Part shown: piece after piece, positions 15,419 through 23,623 of the stretch
Numbering within the stretch: position 1 is the first letter of the stretch
Layout of the letters: every line of letters begins with the position of its first letter
Origin: Marinomonas polaris DSM 16579
GTDB taxonomy: Bacteria; Pseudomonadota; Gammaproteobacteria; Pseudomonadales; Marinomonadaceae
DNA length: 64,000 bases
Reading direction: 5' to 3'
Assembly: GCF_900129155.1 (NCBI RefSeq)
Contig: NZ_FQVF01000018.1
Coordinates: 1 to 64,000 of the forward strand
Program-made: the position numbers and the translations under genes
The notes under the pieces: generated by a model
What the model was told of the DNA's origin: nothing
Seen by the model: the letters and a program-made list of their open reading frames with translations, nothing else
Database searches by the model: none

Positions 15419-16501
15419 CTATTTTTCCCACTTGTAGTGAACCCTACAATAATGTTCTTTGTGTGATAAATAGCCATATCGTTGAAGCCGGCCAGTTACA
15501 ATACCTGGATGAATCCCCTGACTCTCTGAAAACGATATTATGTTTGAAGGGCTAATATCACCTTGCTCAAGAAAAGAACTAAAAATATCACTTGATATTA
15601 AAGTCTCTTCCGAAAACTTATCAGCTTCATTCTCTTGCTTACGATATTGCTCATTATCACCACCTTCTAAAAAAGTCATTCTTTTGTCATGAAGGAGGAT
15701 ATGTGCAATCTCATGAAATAAACTAAACCAAAAAATATCAGACCAACTACCTCTCATAGACATCATAACTACAGGCAGTTTTTTTTCATACCAAAACGTT
15801 GCACCTGTAATGTAAGTTTTTTTGTAATGCGGAATTACAACAAAAGCTACACCGCATGTGTTTAGGTACTCTCTAATTTTTTTAATTATTTCGTTAGGAT
15901 CGTTTAAAAGACTTAACCCTCTTATAAACGGAATAAGCTCTTTCAAAAGCTCCTTATCAAACGCTTCAACTTTTTGTTTCAGAGCTAAATTAGATCCTGT
16001 TTTAAGCCATGCAGCGGTAGCCTCATGACTTATTGAGCCTTTTTCCGCAACACGAAAAGCAGGTTCGTACTCCTTAACGCCTTCAATATTAGTTAGGGAA
16101 GATACACCGAAAAACCTCCTGAGATTTTGAACCTTCTCAACTGCTTTTCTAGTTTTTTCAACGATTCCAAGATTACTCATATCCATATATGGAAAACGAT
16201 CTAATAAACTAACTTCCTTTTCTATTTCTTGCTTTTCTTTTTGCTTCGCCAACACCAACCTATAAATCGACTCCATATTACTCCAGAACTGAGCAGATAC
16301 TCCTAGGACTTGCTCTAGTTGAATGGCCGTTTCAGGAGTGATTGCTTTCTCACCTTTAATAATTTCATTTATAGCCTGAGCTGGTCGTCCCATTCTACGA
16401 GCTAAGTCAGCCTGACTAATTTCCATATCTTCTAGTATCTCATCCAAGTATTCGCCTGGAGGAATAGCTAAATCTGAATTAATTTTTTGTTCAGCCATCA
16501 T
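15419..16501 (-). CDS. higA: HigA-type antitoxin fused to ImmA/IrrE-like metallopeptidase
   Basis: Residues about 13-80 form a HigA helix-turn-helix (PPGEYLDEILEDMEISQADL, then INEIIKGEKAITPETA). After a linker, residues 200-340 hold an ImmA/IrrE-type zinc protease core with FHEIAHILLH (His263, Glu264, His267) and a downstream NEADKF. At 360 residues it is far longer than plain HigA (about 100). It overlaps the HigB gene by 11 bp. HigA normally binds HigB and represses the shared promoter; the peptidase could cleave a repressor or trigger toxin release, which is inferred. Confidence 0.85.
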   Translation of the reverse strand: MMAEQKINSDLAIPPGEYLDEILEDMEISQADLARRMGRPAQAINEIIKGEKAITPETAIQLEQVLGVSAQFWSNMESIYRLVLAKQKEKQEIEKEVSLLDRFPYMDMSNLGIVEKTRKAVEKVQNLRRFFGVSSLTNIEGVKEYEPAFRVAEKGSISHEATAAWLKTGSNLALKQKVEAFDKELLKELIPFIRGLSLLNDPNEIIKKIREYLNTCGVAFVVIPHYKKTYITGATFWYEKKLPVVMMSMRGSWSDIFWFSLFHEIAHILLHDKRMTFLEGGDNEQYRKQENEADKFSEETLISSDIFSSFLEQGDISPSNIISFSESQGIHPGIVTGRLQRYGYLSHKEHYCRVHYKWEK

Positions 16502-16793
16502 AATGCTTACTCACTTCTTCTATCTTGGCAATCTGCAACTTATCTCCATCGAGGGTAAATATAAGCCTCATCTGTCCGGTAAGATTTATTGCATATTGCC
16601 CTTCTCTATTTCCATGCAGAGGATGACACCTGATTACAGGCATTCGGTTCAACTCGTCGATATTGCTTGCAGCCATTATAGTGTTGATTCTTAGGATATA
16701 CTTGCTGGCAACGACATCACCGAACTCTCTAACTCCCTTTGAGTGTATTTCATAACACTTTTGAAGTTTTTTATTTTTAAATTCTACTTCCAA
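16491..16793 (-). CDS. higB: HigB-type (RelE superfamily) toxin
   Basis: The 100-residue protein has HigB features: KLQKCYEIHSKGVREFG at the start, MPVIRCHPLHGNREGQYAIN in the middle and MRLIFTLDGDKLQIAKIEEV near the end. HigB enzymes cut mRNA on translating ribosomes. The start is TTG 16793 behind GGAAG. Toxin before antitoxin is the usual order in higBA, and the two overlap by 11 bp. A perfect inverted repeat at 16820-16842 lies just upstream. Confidence 0.85.
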   Translation of the reverse strand: MEVEFKNKKLQKCYEIHSKGVREFGDVVASKYILRINTIMAASNIDELNRMPVIRCHPLHGNREGQYAINLTGQMRLIFTLDGDKLQIAKIEEVSKHYDG

Positions 16794-16819
16794 ACCGCTT
16801 CCTTAACGAATGGTTTAGC

Positions 16820-16842
16820 ATTCACCCATGAGGTGAATACTA
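16820..16842. promoter_or_regulatory. Inverted repeat upstream of higB, probable HigA operator
   Basis: ATTCACC and GGTGAAT form a perfect inverted repeat around CATGA, extended to 9 bp arms with one mismatch. It lies about 27 bp before the higB start, where autorepression by HigA is expected. Confidence 0.6.
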
Positions 16843-16931
16843 ACTATTAAAATTGAGTTTGTCGATTACTCTTTTGGATATTTTCTAAGCAGAACGTCAC
16901 ACAATTAAAGCTTACAAGTTAGTGTAACGAT

Positions 16932-17951
16932 CTAACCCAACATCAGAGCAACATCCCCCATATCCGGTGCATAATACACCCTCTGCAAAATTCTTAAGTC
17001 GGTATGACCTGATATTTTTGCTAAGTTTAGCACATCCACTTTGGCGGCTAATCGTGTAAGTGCTTCTCGTCTCAGGTCATGAAAGTGTAGATCATCTATT
17101 AGGCACTTATTACGAATCTTTCTAAAATTCACATCAAGCGAATCTGACTTTAAGTTAAACGCTTTTATACTGCAGTCATCTAGTGCCTTGAGCTGCTCCA
17201 ACACTTTCACCGCGGTGGTGGATAACGGCACAGTACGAGGGTTACCGTTCTTTGTTTTGGGTAGATGAACGGTTCGTCTTTCTAAATTCACGTCTTCCCA
17301 TGTTATACCGCAAATCTCACCAGCACGCATGGCAGTTTCTATGGCAAAGACGATAGCCGCACCGATACGTTCGCTTTTGGATTCTGGCGGTATGTCTATG
17401 TCGTATTGTGTGGCGATCATCAGTTGTTCAAATTCGCCAGGTAATAGCCTTCTCGTCCTTGCCTCAGGCTCTTTAGGACGCTTAACCCTAGTCATTGGGT
17501 TTTCTCTTAACCATCCCCATTCCTTCGCACACTGGCTACAAATAGCGGAAAGAACGGTCCACTCACGCAGCACAGTGCCAACGGCTACTTTTTGTAGGCG
17601 CCTGTCTCGCCATTCGGCAAAGTGTTTGGATTGAATATCTTGGAGGGAAATAAAACAAAGTGGGTCTGCTGGTTCGTCGGCGCTTTTACCTAACCAACGT
17701 TCGATTCTTCGGATTTCGAATTTCTGTCCACGCTTGGTCACACTGACCGTATCACGGTAGCGTTCTAGGGCTTCACTAAAAGGACGATCTGGAATATCAG
17801 AGGAAGTACTTTCTTTTGCTTCGCGCTCTAAATCAGACGCCCACGCTTGTGCGTCGCGTTTTGTAGAGAAGCCACGCTTCGTTTTACGCTTACCTTTCAC
17901 GCTCACTTGAGCGCGCCATGAGCCATCATCGGTTTTAAAAATAGACGCCAC
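16932..17951 (-). CDS. int: Tyrosine-family integrase of the element
   Basis: The 339-residue protein starts at GTG 17951 behind GGAG. It has an N-terminal arm-binding domain (SWRAQVSVKGKRKTKRGFST), a SAM-like core-binding region (60-160), and the catalytic domain with Arg209 (ETAMRAGE), a lysine at 232/234 (KTKNG), His291 and Arg294 (FHDLRR), His316 (SGHTDLR) and Tyr326 or 327. It would integrate and excise the element by recombination at attP and the tRNA-Leu end. Three CGGTGCA repeats lie just upstream. Confidence 0.95.
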   Translation of the reverse strand: MASIFKTDDGSWRAQVSVKGKRKTKRGFSTKRDAQAWASDLEREAKESTSSDIPDRPFSEALERYRDTVSVTKRGQKFEIRRIERWLGKSADEPADPLCFISLQDIQSKHFAEWRDRRLQKVAVGTVLREWTVLSAICSQCAKEWGWLRENPMTRVKRPKEPEARTRRLLPGEFEQLMIATQYDIDIPPESKSERIGAAIVFAIETAMRAGEICGITWEDVNLERRTVHLPKTKNGNPRTVPLSTTAVKVLEQLKALDDCSIKAFNLKSDSLDVNFRKIRNKCLIDDLHFHDLRREALTRLAAKVDVLNLAKISGHTDLRILQRVYYAPDMGDVALMLG

Positions 17952-17962
17952 TGAATATTCTC

Positions 17963-17992
17963 CGGTGCAATGTGCGGTGCAGTTTCGGTGCA
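17963..17992. repeat. Three direct repeats CGGTGCA upstream of the integrase
   Basis: CGGTGCA occurs at 17963-17969, 17975-17981 and 17986-17992. The spacing is 12 and 11 bp, close to one DNA turn. Lying between int and the tRNA end, they fit integrase arm-type sites or autoregulatory sites. Confidence 0.55.
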
Positions 17993-18107
17993 GAATTTCA
18001 GAAAAGATAGCATATAAGCGGAAAAGCTTACAATTTGAAGTAGTACTAAGAAAATGCTGAAGAGTAGATATTTAAAGGGATTGAGCAAGATAAGAAAGTG
18101 CAGGCAT

Positions 18108-18132
18108 AAAAAAAGGCACCATAAATGGTGCC
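18108..18132 (-). terminator. Terminator whose first arm is the tRNA-Leu 3' end; likely attachment region
   Basis: Read on the minus strand, GGCACCA, TTTA, TGGTGCC and a run of seven T follow. The first arm is the last seven bases of tRNA-Leu including CCA. This is also where the integrase gene's neighbourhood predicts the att core; the partner copy at the element's far end is not in the window. Confidence 0.75.
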
Positions 18133-18211
18133 CGGGACCGGAATCGAACCGGTACGCTTATTCAGCGCAAGATTTTAAGTCTTGTGTGTCTACCAATTTC
18201 ACCACCCGGGC
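18126..18211 (-). tRNA. tRNA-Leu (anticodon TAA)
   Basis: The 86-base gene on the minus strand has acceptor arms GCCCGGG/CCCGGGC, discriminator A, an encoded CCA, T-arm GGTTCGAATCC and the loop CTTAAAA giving anticodon TAA. It includes the long variable arm of leucine tRNAs. It is last in the Gly-Cys-Leu cluster and corresponds in place to E. coli leuZ, a known integration target. Confidence 0.95.
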
Positions 18212-18222
18212 ATATCTGATTT

Positions 18223-18296
18223 TGGAGGCCGGAGTCGGAATCGAACCGGCGTTCACGGAGTTGCAGTCCGCTGCATGACCACTCTGCCATCCGGCC
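18223..18296 (-). tRNA. tRNA-Cys (anticodon GCA)
   Basis: The 74-base gene has acceptor arms GGCCGGA/TCCGGCC, discriminator U as expected for cysteine, encoded CCA and anticodon loop CTGCAAC. It lies between tRNA-Gly and tRNA-Leu on the same strand. Confidence 0.95.
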
Positions 18297-18319
18297 TTCT
18301 ATCAGATACATCTTTTGAT

Positions 18320-18394
18320 TGGAGCGGGAAACGAGGCTCGAACTCGCGACCCCAACCTTGGCAAGGTTGTGCTCTACCACTGAGCTATTCCCGC
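18320..18394 (-). tRNA. tRNA-Gly (anticodon GCC)
   Basis: The 75-base gene has acceptor arms GCGGGAA/TTCCCGC, D-loop AGCTCAGTGGTAGAGC, loop TTGCCAA giving anticodon GCC, and an encoded CCA. It is the first tRNA after pgsA, as in E. coli (pgsA-glyW-cysT-leuZ). Confidence 0.95.
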
Positions 18395-18490
18395 GTCTCA
18401 AAAGACGGTGCCTATTCTATGTATTTGAGCTTTCACGTCAAGGGAAAAATCCAAATAAATAACTAACTTAGGCACTTTTTTTAAATCTGA

Positions 18491-19051
18491 TTAGTTTTTG
18501 TTCGACTCTTTGGACTTTAGCTCAGGCCAAGCCGCTTTTAAGTAAATATACATAGACCAAAGAGTTAGCAAGGCTGCTGCAATGAGTACCATCTCTCCCA
18601 CATGGGCAGCCATGGTATCTGGTCGACTTCCTAGCAAGATGAAAATAGCTAGCATCTGCATAGTGGTTTTCAGTTTGCCAATATAAGAAACGGCCACGCT
18701 GGCGCGCTTACCCATTTCTGCCATCCATTCACGTAATGCTGAAATAACGATCTCGCGGCCGACAATGACGGCGCTGGCTAACGTCAGCAGTGGATTAGAG
18801 TAGCTAGCCACTAACAAGACTAAGGCAATCGAAACCATAAGCTTGTCGGCTACTGGGTCAAAAAAAGCCCCAAACGGAGTCGTTTGGTTAAGCTTTCTTG
18901 CCAAATAACCATCTAGCCAATCAGTAATGGCAGCCAAGGCAAAAATAATCGCGCAGGTGTAATAGCGCCCTTCCCACGGCAAGTAGTAAATAACCACCAA
19001 AATCGGGATCATAAAGATCCGTACGGAAGTTAATATATTTGGTATGTTCAT
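18491..19051 (-). CDS. pgsA: CDP-diacylglycerol-glycerol-3-phosphate phosphatidyltransferase
   Basis: This inner-membrane enzyme makes phosphatidylglycerophosphate, the first committed step to phosphatidylglycerol and cardiolipin. The 186-residue protein starts MNIPNILTSVRIFMIPIL and carries the CDP-alcohol phosphatidyltransferase motif: DWLDGYLARKL, then GAFFDPVADK, with the four conserved Asp. Several membrane helices follow. Length matches E. coli PgsA (182). It lies between uvrC and the tRNA cluster on the same strand, the conserved gammaproteobacterial order. Confidence 0.95.
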   Translation of the reverse strand: MNIPNILTSVRIFMIPILVVIYYLPWEGRYYTCAIIFALAAITDWLDGYLARKLNQTTPFGAFFDPVADKLMVSIALVLLVASYSNPLLTLASAVIVGREIVISALREWMAEMGKRASVAVSYIGKLKTTMQMLAIFILLGSRPDTMAAHVGEMVLIAAALLTLWSMYIYLKAAWPELKSKESNKN

Positions 19052-19096
19052 CTTATTCCTAATTATTACGCTAAATGCACCAACACTCAGCCAAAC

Positions 19097-20920
19097 TTAA
19101 CTTTTATGAAGGTAGAGATAAATTTCTTCCGCTTTTTTGGCGCTAATCCCTTTCACCTTTGAAATATCTTCCTGGCTCGCTGAGAGTAGCTCTTGGTATC
19201 CACCAAAGGCCGTCAGCAACTCTTTACGTCGATTTGGCCCGATACCTGGAATATCTTCCAATACCGAGTGCCGACGTTTCTTGTCTCGTCTACGACGGTG
19301 AGTCTTTATCGCAAATCTGTGTGCTTCATCGCGAATATGTTGAATCAAGTGCAATGCAGCCGAATCTGGAGGCAACACAACTTCATCTTCTTTGGAGCCG
19401 ATATATAAGGTTTCAAGACCCGGCTTACGAGTATCGCCTTTTGCGACCCCCAATAAGAAGATATTCACCAATCCCAATTCTTTTAATACAGTTTCAGCTT
19501 GAGTTAACTGACCTTTACCACCATCAATAAGCAACACATCTGGCGCTTCTAGCTCACCACTTTTGACGCGTTTATAGCGTCGAGTGAGTGCTTGCTTCAT
19601 GGCACCGTAATCATCACCCGGTTCAACACCTTCGATGTTAAAGGAGCGATAGCGCTTTTTATCCGGTCCGTCAGGCCCAAACACCACACAAGACGCTACA
19701 GTTGCTTCGCCACTAGAATGACTAATATCAAAACATTCCATGTGCATTGGAGGTTCAGAGAAGCCTAACAACTTTTGCAATGCGGTTATACGGCTAAAAT
19801 GATTACGCTTATCCGATAATCGCGCCTGTAAGCCTTGTTCTGCGTTGAGTTTCGCCAGCTCAAGCCAACGCGCACGCTGACCTCTTACATTGCTCAGGAC
19901 TTCAATTTTTTTCTGCGTAGTTTCGAAAATACCTTCCACCAGCGCATCACCATCTTCTAGCTCGTGACTAATGATAAGCGTCTTAGGTAACTCTTGAATA
20001 CCACCAAGATAAAATTGAGCGATAAAAGACGATAATAATTCGCCTTCTGTGATTTCGATGGGCATTTTTGGGTAGTAGCTTTTGCTGCCAACAACTTTGC
20101 CTTTGCGCACCATCATCACGTGAACACACAAACCACCAGGCTGAATAATAGAGGCAATAACATCTGCTTCGCCCGTTTGCCCATAAACATGCTGTTGCTC
20201 TTGGATGTGCTTGAGCTGAATGATTTGATCGCGTAACTCGGCGGCTCGTTCAAATTCCATATCCGCAGCGGCAGCGCTCATTTGCGTGGTAATTTCAGCT
20301 GTGAGCTCTTGGTCTTTACCTTGTAAAAACATGCGTGCGTGACGAACATCTAGATCGTACTCTTCATCACTAATCAAGTTCACACAAGGCCCAGAGCAAC
20401 GCTTAATTTGATACTGCAGACAAGGCCGAGATCGATTCGAGTACGTACTGTCTTCGCACTGGCGCACCTTGAAGACCTTTTGCATGGTATTCAAACTTTC
20501 TTTTACAGCGTTACCACTTGGAAAGGGACCGAACAAGGTACCTTTATCGGTTTTATCACCGCGACGAAACAGCAAAGCTGGATGAGGGTGATTCGATAAT
20601 AAAATATAAGGATAAGATTTATCGTCCCGTAGCAAAATATTGTACGGTGGACGATGTTGTTTAATAAGCGTTTGTTCGAGAAGTAAAGCTTCCGTTTCGC
20701 TTTTAGTAACAGCAATTTCAATGGTGTGAATACGACTAACCAAGGCCATGGTTTTAGTCGTTAATCCGGTCACACGGAAATAGCTCGCGACACGATTTTT
20801 TAGATTTTTTGCTTTTCCAACATAAAGCAACTCACCTTTCACGTCGTACATGCGATAAACGCCCGGACGTGTGGTTAAGTTACTGACAAAATGCTTCGGA
20901 TCAAATTCTGAATGGCTCAA
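19097..20920 (-). CDS. uvrC: UvrABC system protein C
   Basis: UvrC makes both incisions in nucleotide excision repair after UvrAB finds the lesion. The 607-residue protein has an N-terminal GIY-YIG nuclease (RPGVYRMYDVKGELLYVGKA, residues 18-37), a UvrB-binding UVR segment (MEFERAAELRDQI, near 220-232), the RNase-H-like C-terminal nuclease (CFDISHSSGE, LLIDGGKGQL) and tandem helix-hairpin-helix motifs at the end (DIPGIGPNRRKELL). Length is normal. uvrY lies 18 bp upstream, the classic uvrY-uvrC pair. Confidence 0.97.
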   Translation of the reverse strand: MSHSEFDPKHFVSNLTTRPGVYRMYDVKGELLYVGKAKNLKNRVASYFRVTGLTTKTMALVSRIHTIEIAVTKSETEALLLEQTLIKQHRPPYNILLRDDKSYPYILLSNHPHPALLFRRGDKTDKGTLFGPFPSGNAVKESLNTMQKVFKVRQCEDSTYSNRSRPCLQYQIKRCSGPCVNLISDEEYDLDVRHARMFLQGKDQELTAEITTQMSAAAADMEFERAAELRDQIIQLKHIQEQQHVYGQTGEADVIASIIQPGGLCVHVMMVRKGKVVGSKSYYPKMPIEITEGELLSSFIAQFYLGGIQELPKTLIISHELEDGDALVEGIFETTQKKIEVLSNVRGQRARWLELAKLNAEQGLQARLSDKRNHFSRITALQKLLGFSEPPMHMECFDISHSSGEATVASCVVFGPDGPDKKRYRSFNIEGVEPGDDYGAMKQALTRRYKRVKSGELEAPDVLLIDGGKGQLTQAETVLKELGLVNIFLLGVAKGDTRKPGLETLYIGSKEDEVVLPPDSAALHLIQHIRDEAHRFAIKTHRRRRDKKRRHSVLEDIPGIGPNRRKELLTAFGGYQELLSASQEDISKVKGISAKKAEEIYLYLHKS

Positions 20921-20938
20921 ACAAACCTCGTTTTTCGC

Positions 20939-21580
20939 CTAGCCCATACCAAGCACATTGTAACGTACCGCTAAGTGAATCAGCTCGACATCGCTTTCAA
21001 TGTTCAATTTTGTAAAAATACGAGTACGGTAAGTACTCACGGTTTTAGGACTCACACATAGGTGCTCTGCAATTTCGTTGGATTTTTTGCAATCCACGAT
21101 CATTTGAGCCACTTGCAATTCTCTGTCTGATAATTGTCCCAATGGCGAACCTTGCCCATCTATGGAAAACTTAGACAACGCCATTTTCTGAGCAATGCTT
21201 TTAGAAATATAGTGCTCGCCTTTAGACACCATTTGAATGGCCTCTAATAGCTCAGACGTATTGGTGCCTTTAGTAAGATAACCAGATGCTCCCGCTTCTA
21301 ATAACTTCACTGGGTATAAATTGTCATCCAGCGCAGACAAAGCAATTATCTTGGTTTTCGGCAAAATGCGCTTTATTTCTTTGGTTGCACCTAAACCGCC
21401 GATTCCCGGCATATGCACGTCCATCAAAATGATATCAGGCAATAATAACTTGGACTGAATAATGGCCTCTTCACCGCTGTGCACAACACCTACTACCTCA
21501 ACACCTTTTACATCCTGTAATACACGACTAATACCTTGGCTAACCACGTCATGGTCGTCAACAATCAATACTTTTAACAT
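20939..21580 (-). CDS. uvrY: UvrY/GacA response regulator
   Basis: The 213-residue protein has a receiver domain (LIVDDHDVVSQG, phosphoacceptor Asp54 in ILMDVHMPG) and a LuxR-type C-terminal helix-turn-helix (LSDRELQVAQMIVDCKKSNE, then LCVSPKTVSTYRTRIFTKL). With the sensor BarA/GacS it activates small RNAs that sequester CsrA/RsmA, switching secondary metabolism, motility and biofilm. uvrC follows it on the same strand. The element next door encodes its own CsrA (7204-7398), which could act on the same network. Confidence 0.95.
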   Translation of the reverse strand: MLKVLIVDDHDVVSQGISRVLQDVKGVEVVGVVHSGEEAIIQSKLLLPDIILMDVHMPGIGGLGATKEIKRILPKTKIIALSALDDNLYPVKLLEAGASGYLTKGTNTSELLEAIQMVSKGEHYISKSIAQKMALSKFSIDGQGSPLGQLSDRELQVAQMIVDCKKSNEIAEHLCVSPKTVSTYRTRIFTKLNIESDVELIHLAVRYNVLGMG

Positions 21581-21701
21581 AACAACCTCACCAAAACTTT
21601 CCTACGCCTCGTGTCGATTTCTGCCTTACCTAGCATGAAATCGCCTATAGCATCCTGCTAATAAAAAATTATGTTATATAACAAATAGAAAAAACGCACC
21701 G

Positions 21702-22571
21702 TTATTCAGGCAGCTTTTCTTTATATCCCATTTCTAAGAGCTTTTTTTGACTAATTTCGCGATAACGAGCTCGCACGCCAGACCCGTGTGTTTTTTGGGT
21801 GTAATAAAGTAAAGGCGCGATCTGTTCTTCATCAACCGATAAGTCACTAGCAATCTTACTAGATAAATCTTTCACGCTTAGTGTTTGCTTATCTTCGATC
21901 ATAATCACTTTTGGAATCACTAAGCGTTCTCCAGCAATCACTCGATCGACGATTTTTAAATAACTTTGCTCAAATAAAGGCCAAGTCACTCGTTCTTCTT
22001 CAGACTTTAATTTGTACCAACCAGCCTGAGACCCAGCAAAGAATACCGCATTATGACTCCATTTATATTGCAAAGGATCCGTTCGACAAGCACAAGCTTC
22101 AAGATATGCTGCACGTGGATCAGGCAAACCATAAGCTTTATAAGCGGTATTAATCAGTTTCAAAAAGTCTGCAATAGTTGGCGGCCATGTATGCTCTTCT
22201 TTTGTACGCTCTACTGCGTATGCCAACAACGGCTCTTGGAAACCTTTCAGTGCAATCGCCCATTCACGCTTGGCTAGCTTAACTTCATCTGTTGTACTGT
22301 AAGCCGAGGCAAATTTATGGGTATAAATGGCTTTAAAACGCGCGAACAACATATTAACCAAAATACGTGTTTGCTGCTCAGCCTCTGTCGGACCCGATTC
22401 ACGACTAGCATTACCAGCATTAGCATATCCTGAGTTATTGTACCCTGAATTATTGTACCCTGGATTGCCAGAGCCATATTCACCAGTCTGTGTCGTGGAT
22501 GTTGTTGAGGGCGTCGCTAACCTGCTCTCTAGAGGTTTTAGTAAATTTTGTACTGCCTGAGGTTCCTTCAT
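21702..22571 (-). CDS. Lambda P-like replication protein
   Basis: The 289-residue protein has a low-complexity N-terminus with repeated GYNNS units (residues about 35-55), then a domain resembling phage lambda P, the helicase-loader family: TRILVNMLFARFKAIY, LAKREWAIALKGF, EHTWPPTIADFLKL. It begins inside the DnaT-like gene and overlaps it by 92 bp in another frame. The pair sits between core genes (uvrY and hpf), so it looks like a resident helicase-loading module rather than prophage. The alternative is an old phage remnant. Confidence 0.7.
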   Translation of the reverse strand: MKEPQAVQNLLKPLESRLATPSTTSTTQTGEYGSGNPGYNNSGYNNSGYANAGNASRESGPTEAEQQTRILVNMLFARFKAIYTHKFASAYSTTDEVKLAKREWAIALKGFQEPLLAYAVERTKEEHTWPPTIADFLKLINTAYKAYGLPDPRAAYLEACACRTDPLQYKWSHNAVFFAGSQAGWYKLKSEEERVTWPLFEQSYLKIVDRVIAGERLVIPKVIMIEDKQTLSVKDLSSKIASDLSVDEEQIAPLLYYTQKTHGSGVRARYREISQKKLLEMGYKEKLPE

Positions 22572-23286
22572 ATGAAGACCTATCCGATTGTTTGTATTGC
22601 CACTGACGTTTTACGTATTTAAAAAATTCGCTGTTCCAAGTTCTGACATTTTTTCGCTGCTCTTTGATTCTCAGCAAAAACTCCGTTTGCAAAGACAAGG
22701 CAAAATCACGGGCGATGCCAGCTTGGCCAATTTGCTCTAACGTCGCTTCTTCAGGTTGCCACTGATCAGGTTGTCGAGCACGCTCTTTTTGCTCCAAATA
22801 CAAGTCAAAATCGGTGATACCTCGACGGTCATTCACCACTGGCGGAGATGGCGCTTGGTATTGTCGAACGGGTTGCTTCGCAGGATAGCTTTTAGGCTGC
22901 GGCGTGAATTCTTCAGTTTTCTCCCGAGACGCTTTGTGCAACCTATCCATTTTGCTCATCAAGGAATCGTCTTTAGCAGACGCTTCAGCAGCTGGTTTAA
23001 TGGTTTGTGCCGCTTTTTGAGATGACGCTAAATGAATTTCGAGTATTTCTTCTTGCCGCTGAAAGCTCAATAGTTGGCTAATTTGTAAGTTCGCCAACAA
23101 TCGCATCAACATAGGCACAGTCCAAAATGGCAGCTGAACACTAAGTCGACTCATTTCAACTCGTAAAGCATTGGAGCCAATAAGATAAGCCTGCTGCTTC
23201 AAAAAGGTCAATAATACGGTTTCTTCTAACCCTATCTGGGCTGCCATTGAAAATGATATCGGTAATGAATAGTCGTTATCCAACAT
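22480..23286 (-). CDS. DnaT-like primosomal protein
   Basis: The 268-residue protein has an N-terminal domain (MLDNDYSLPISFSMAAQIGL, then LPFWTVPMLMRLLANLQI), a charged linker, and a C-terminal DnaT-like domain: QPDQWQPEEATLEQIGQAG, then LQTEFLLRIKEQRKNVRTWN and SEFFKYVKRQWQ. In E. coli DnaT helps load DnaB through PriA and DnaC during restart. Here its partner appears to be the P-like protein encoded by the overlapping downstream gene. A phage origin of both is possible. Confidence 0.75.
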   Translation of the reverse strand: MLDNDYSLPISFSMAAQIGLEETVLLTFLKQQAYLIGSNALRVEMSRLSVQLPFWTVPMLMRLLANLQISQLLSFQRQEEILEIHLASSQKAAQTIKPAAEASAKDDSLMSKMDRLHKASREKTEEFTPQPKSYPAKQPVRQYQAPSPPVVNDRRGITDFDLYLEQKERARQPDQWQPEEATLEQIGQAGIARDFALSLQTEFLLRIKEQRKNVRTWNSEFFKYVKRQWQYKQSDRSSYEGTSGSTKFTKTSREQVSDALNNIHDTDW

Positions 23287-23623
23287 AAATCTCGCTTCGC
23301 ATATTTAGCATCACAGTCTATCAAAAGCCTTCCCCATTAGCACGAGAACCTTAAAGTAACCTTGCTATCAATACAGAATGACGCTTGCCATTTTCATTGA
23401 CCATTAGACTTTAGCAATAGAAGGATTTTATTCACTAACAAAACAACTGCTAAGCAACTTTGACAGCGCTCAAAAACACTCCTATGCTCAAGTTGCGGCA
23501 ATGCTTTTTATTCAACCCTCTCTCATACAGAACAACAGGATAACGATAGATTTATAAAAGACAAATTAATAGAGAGCGTTTGTCATTGCCAGTTCCGCGA
23601 ACATCACTCAGGAGAAAAGTAGT
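23287..23623. other. Intergenic region between the DnaT-like gene and hpf
   Basis: The 337 bp separate divergent genes. One sigma-70 type promoter candidate toward hpf is visible at 23460-23488. The remaining sequence shows no frame with a ribosome site and no repeat. Confidence 0.6.
23460..23488 (+). promoter_or_regulatory. Candidate promoter of hpf
   Basis: A perfect -35 box TTGACA (23460-23465) is followed after 17 bp by TATGCT (23483-23488), a 4/6 match to the -10 box. It lies about 135 bp before the hpf start. Confidence 0.4.
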
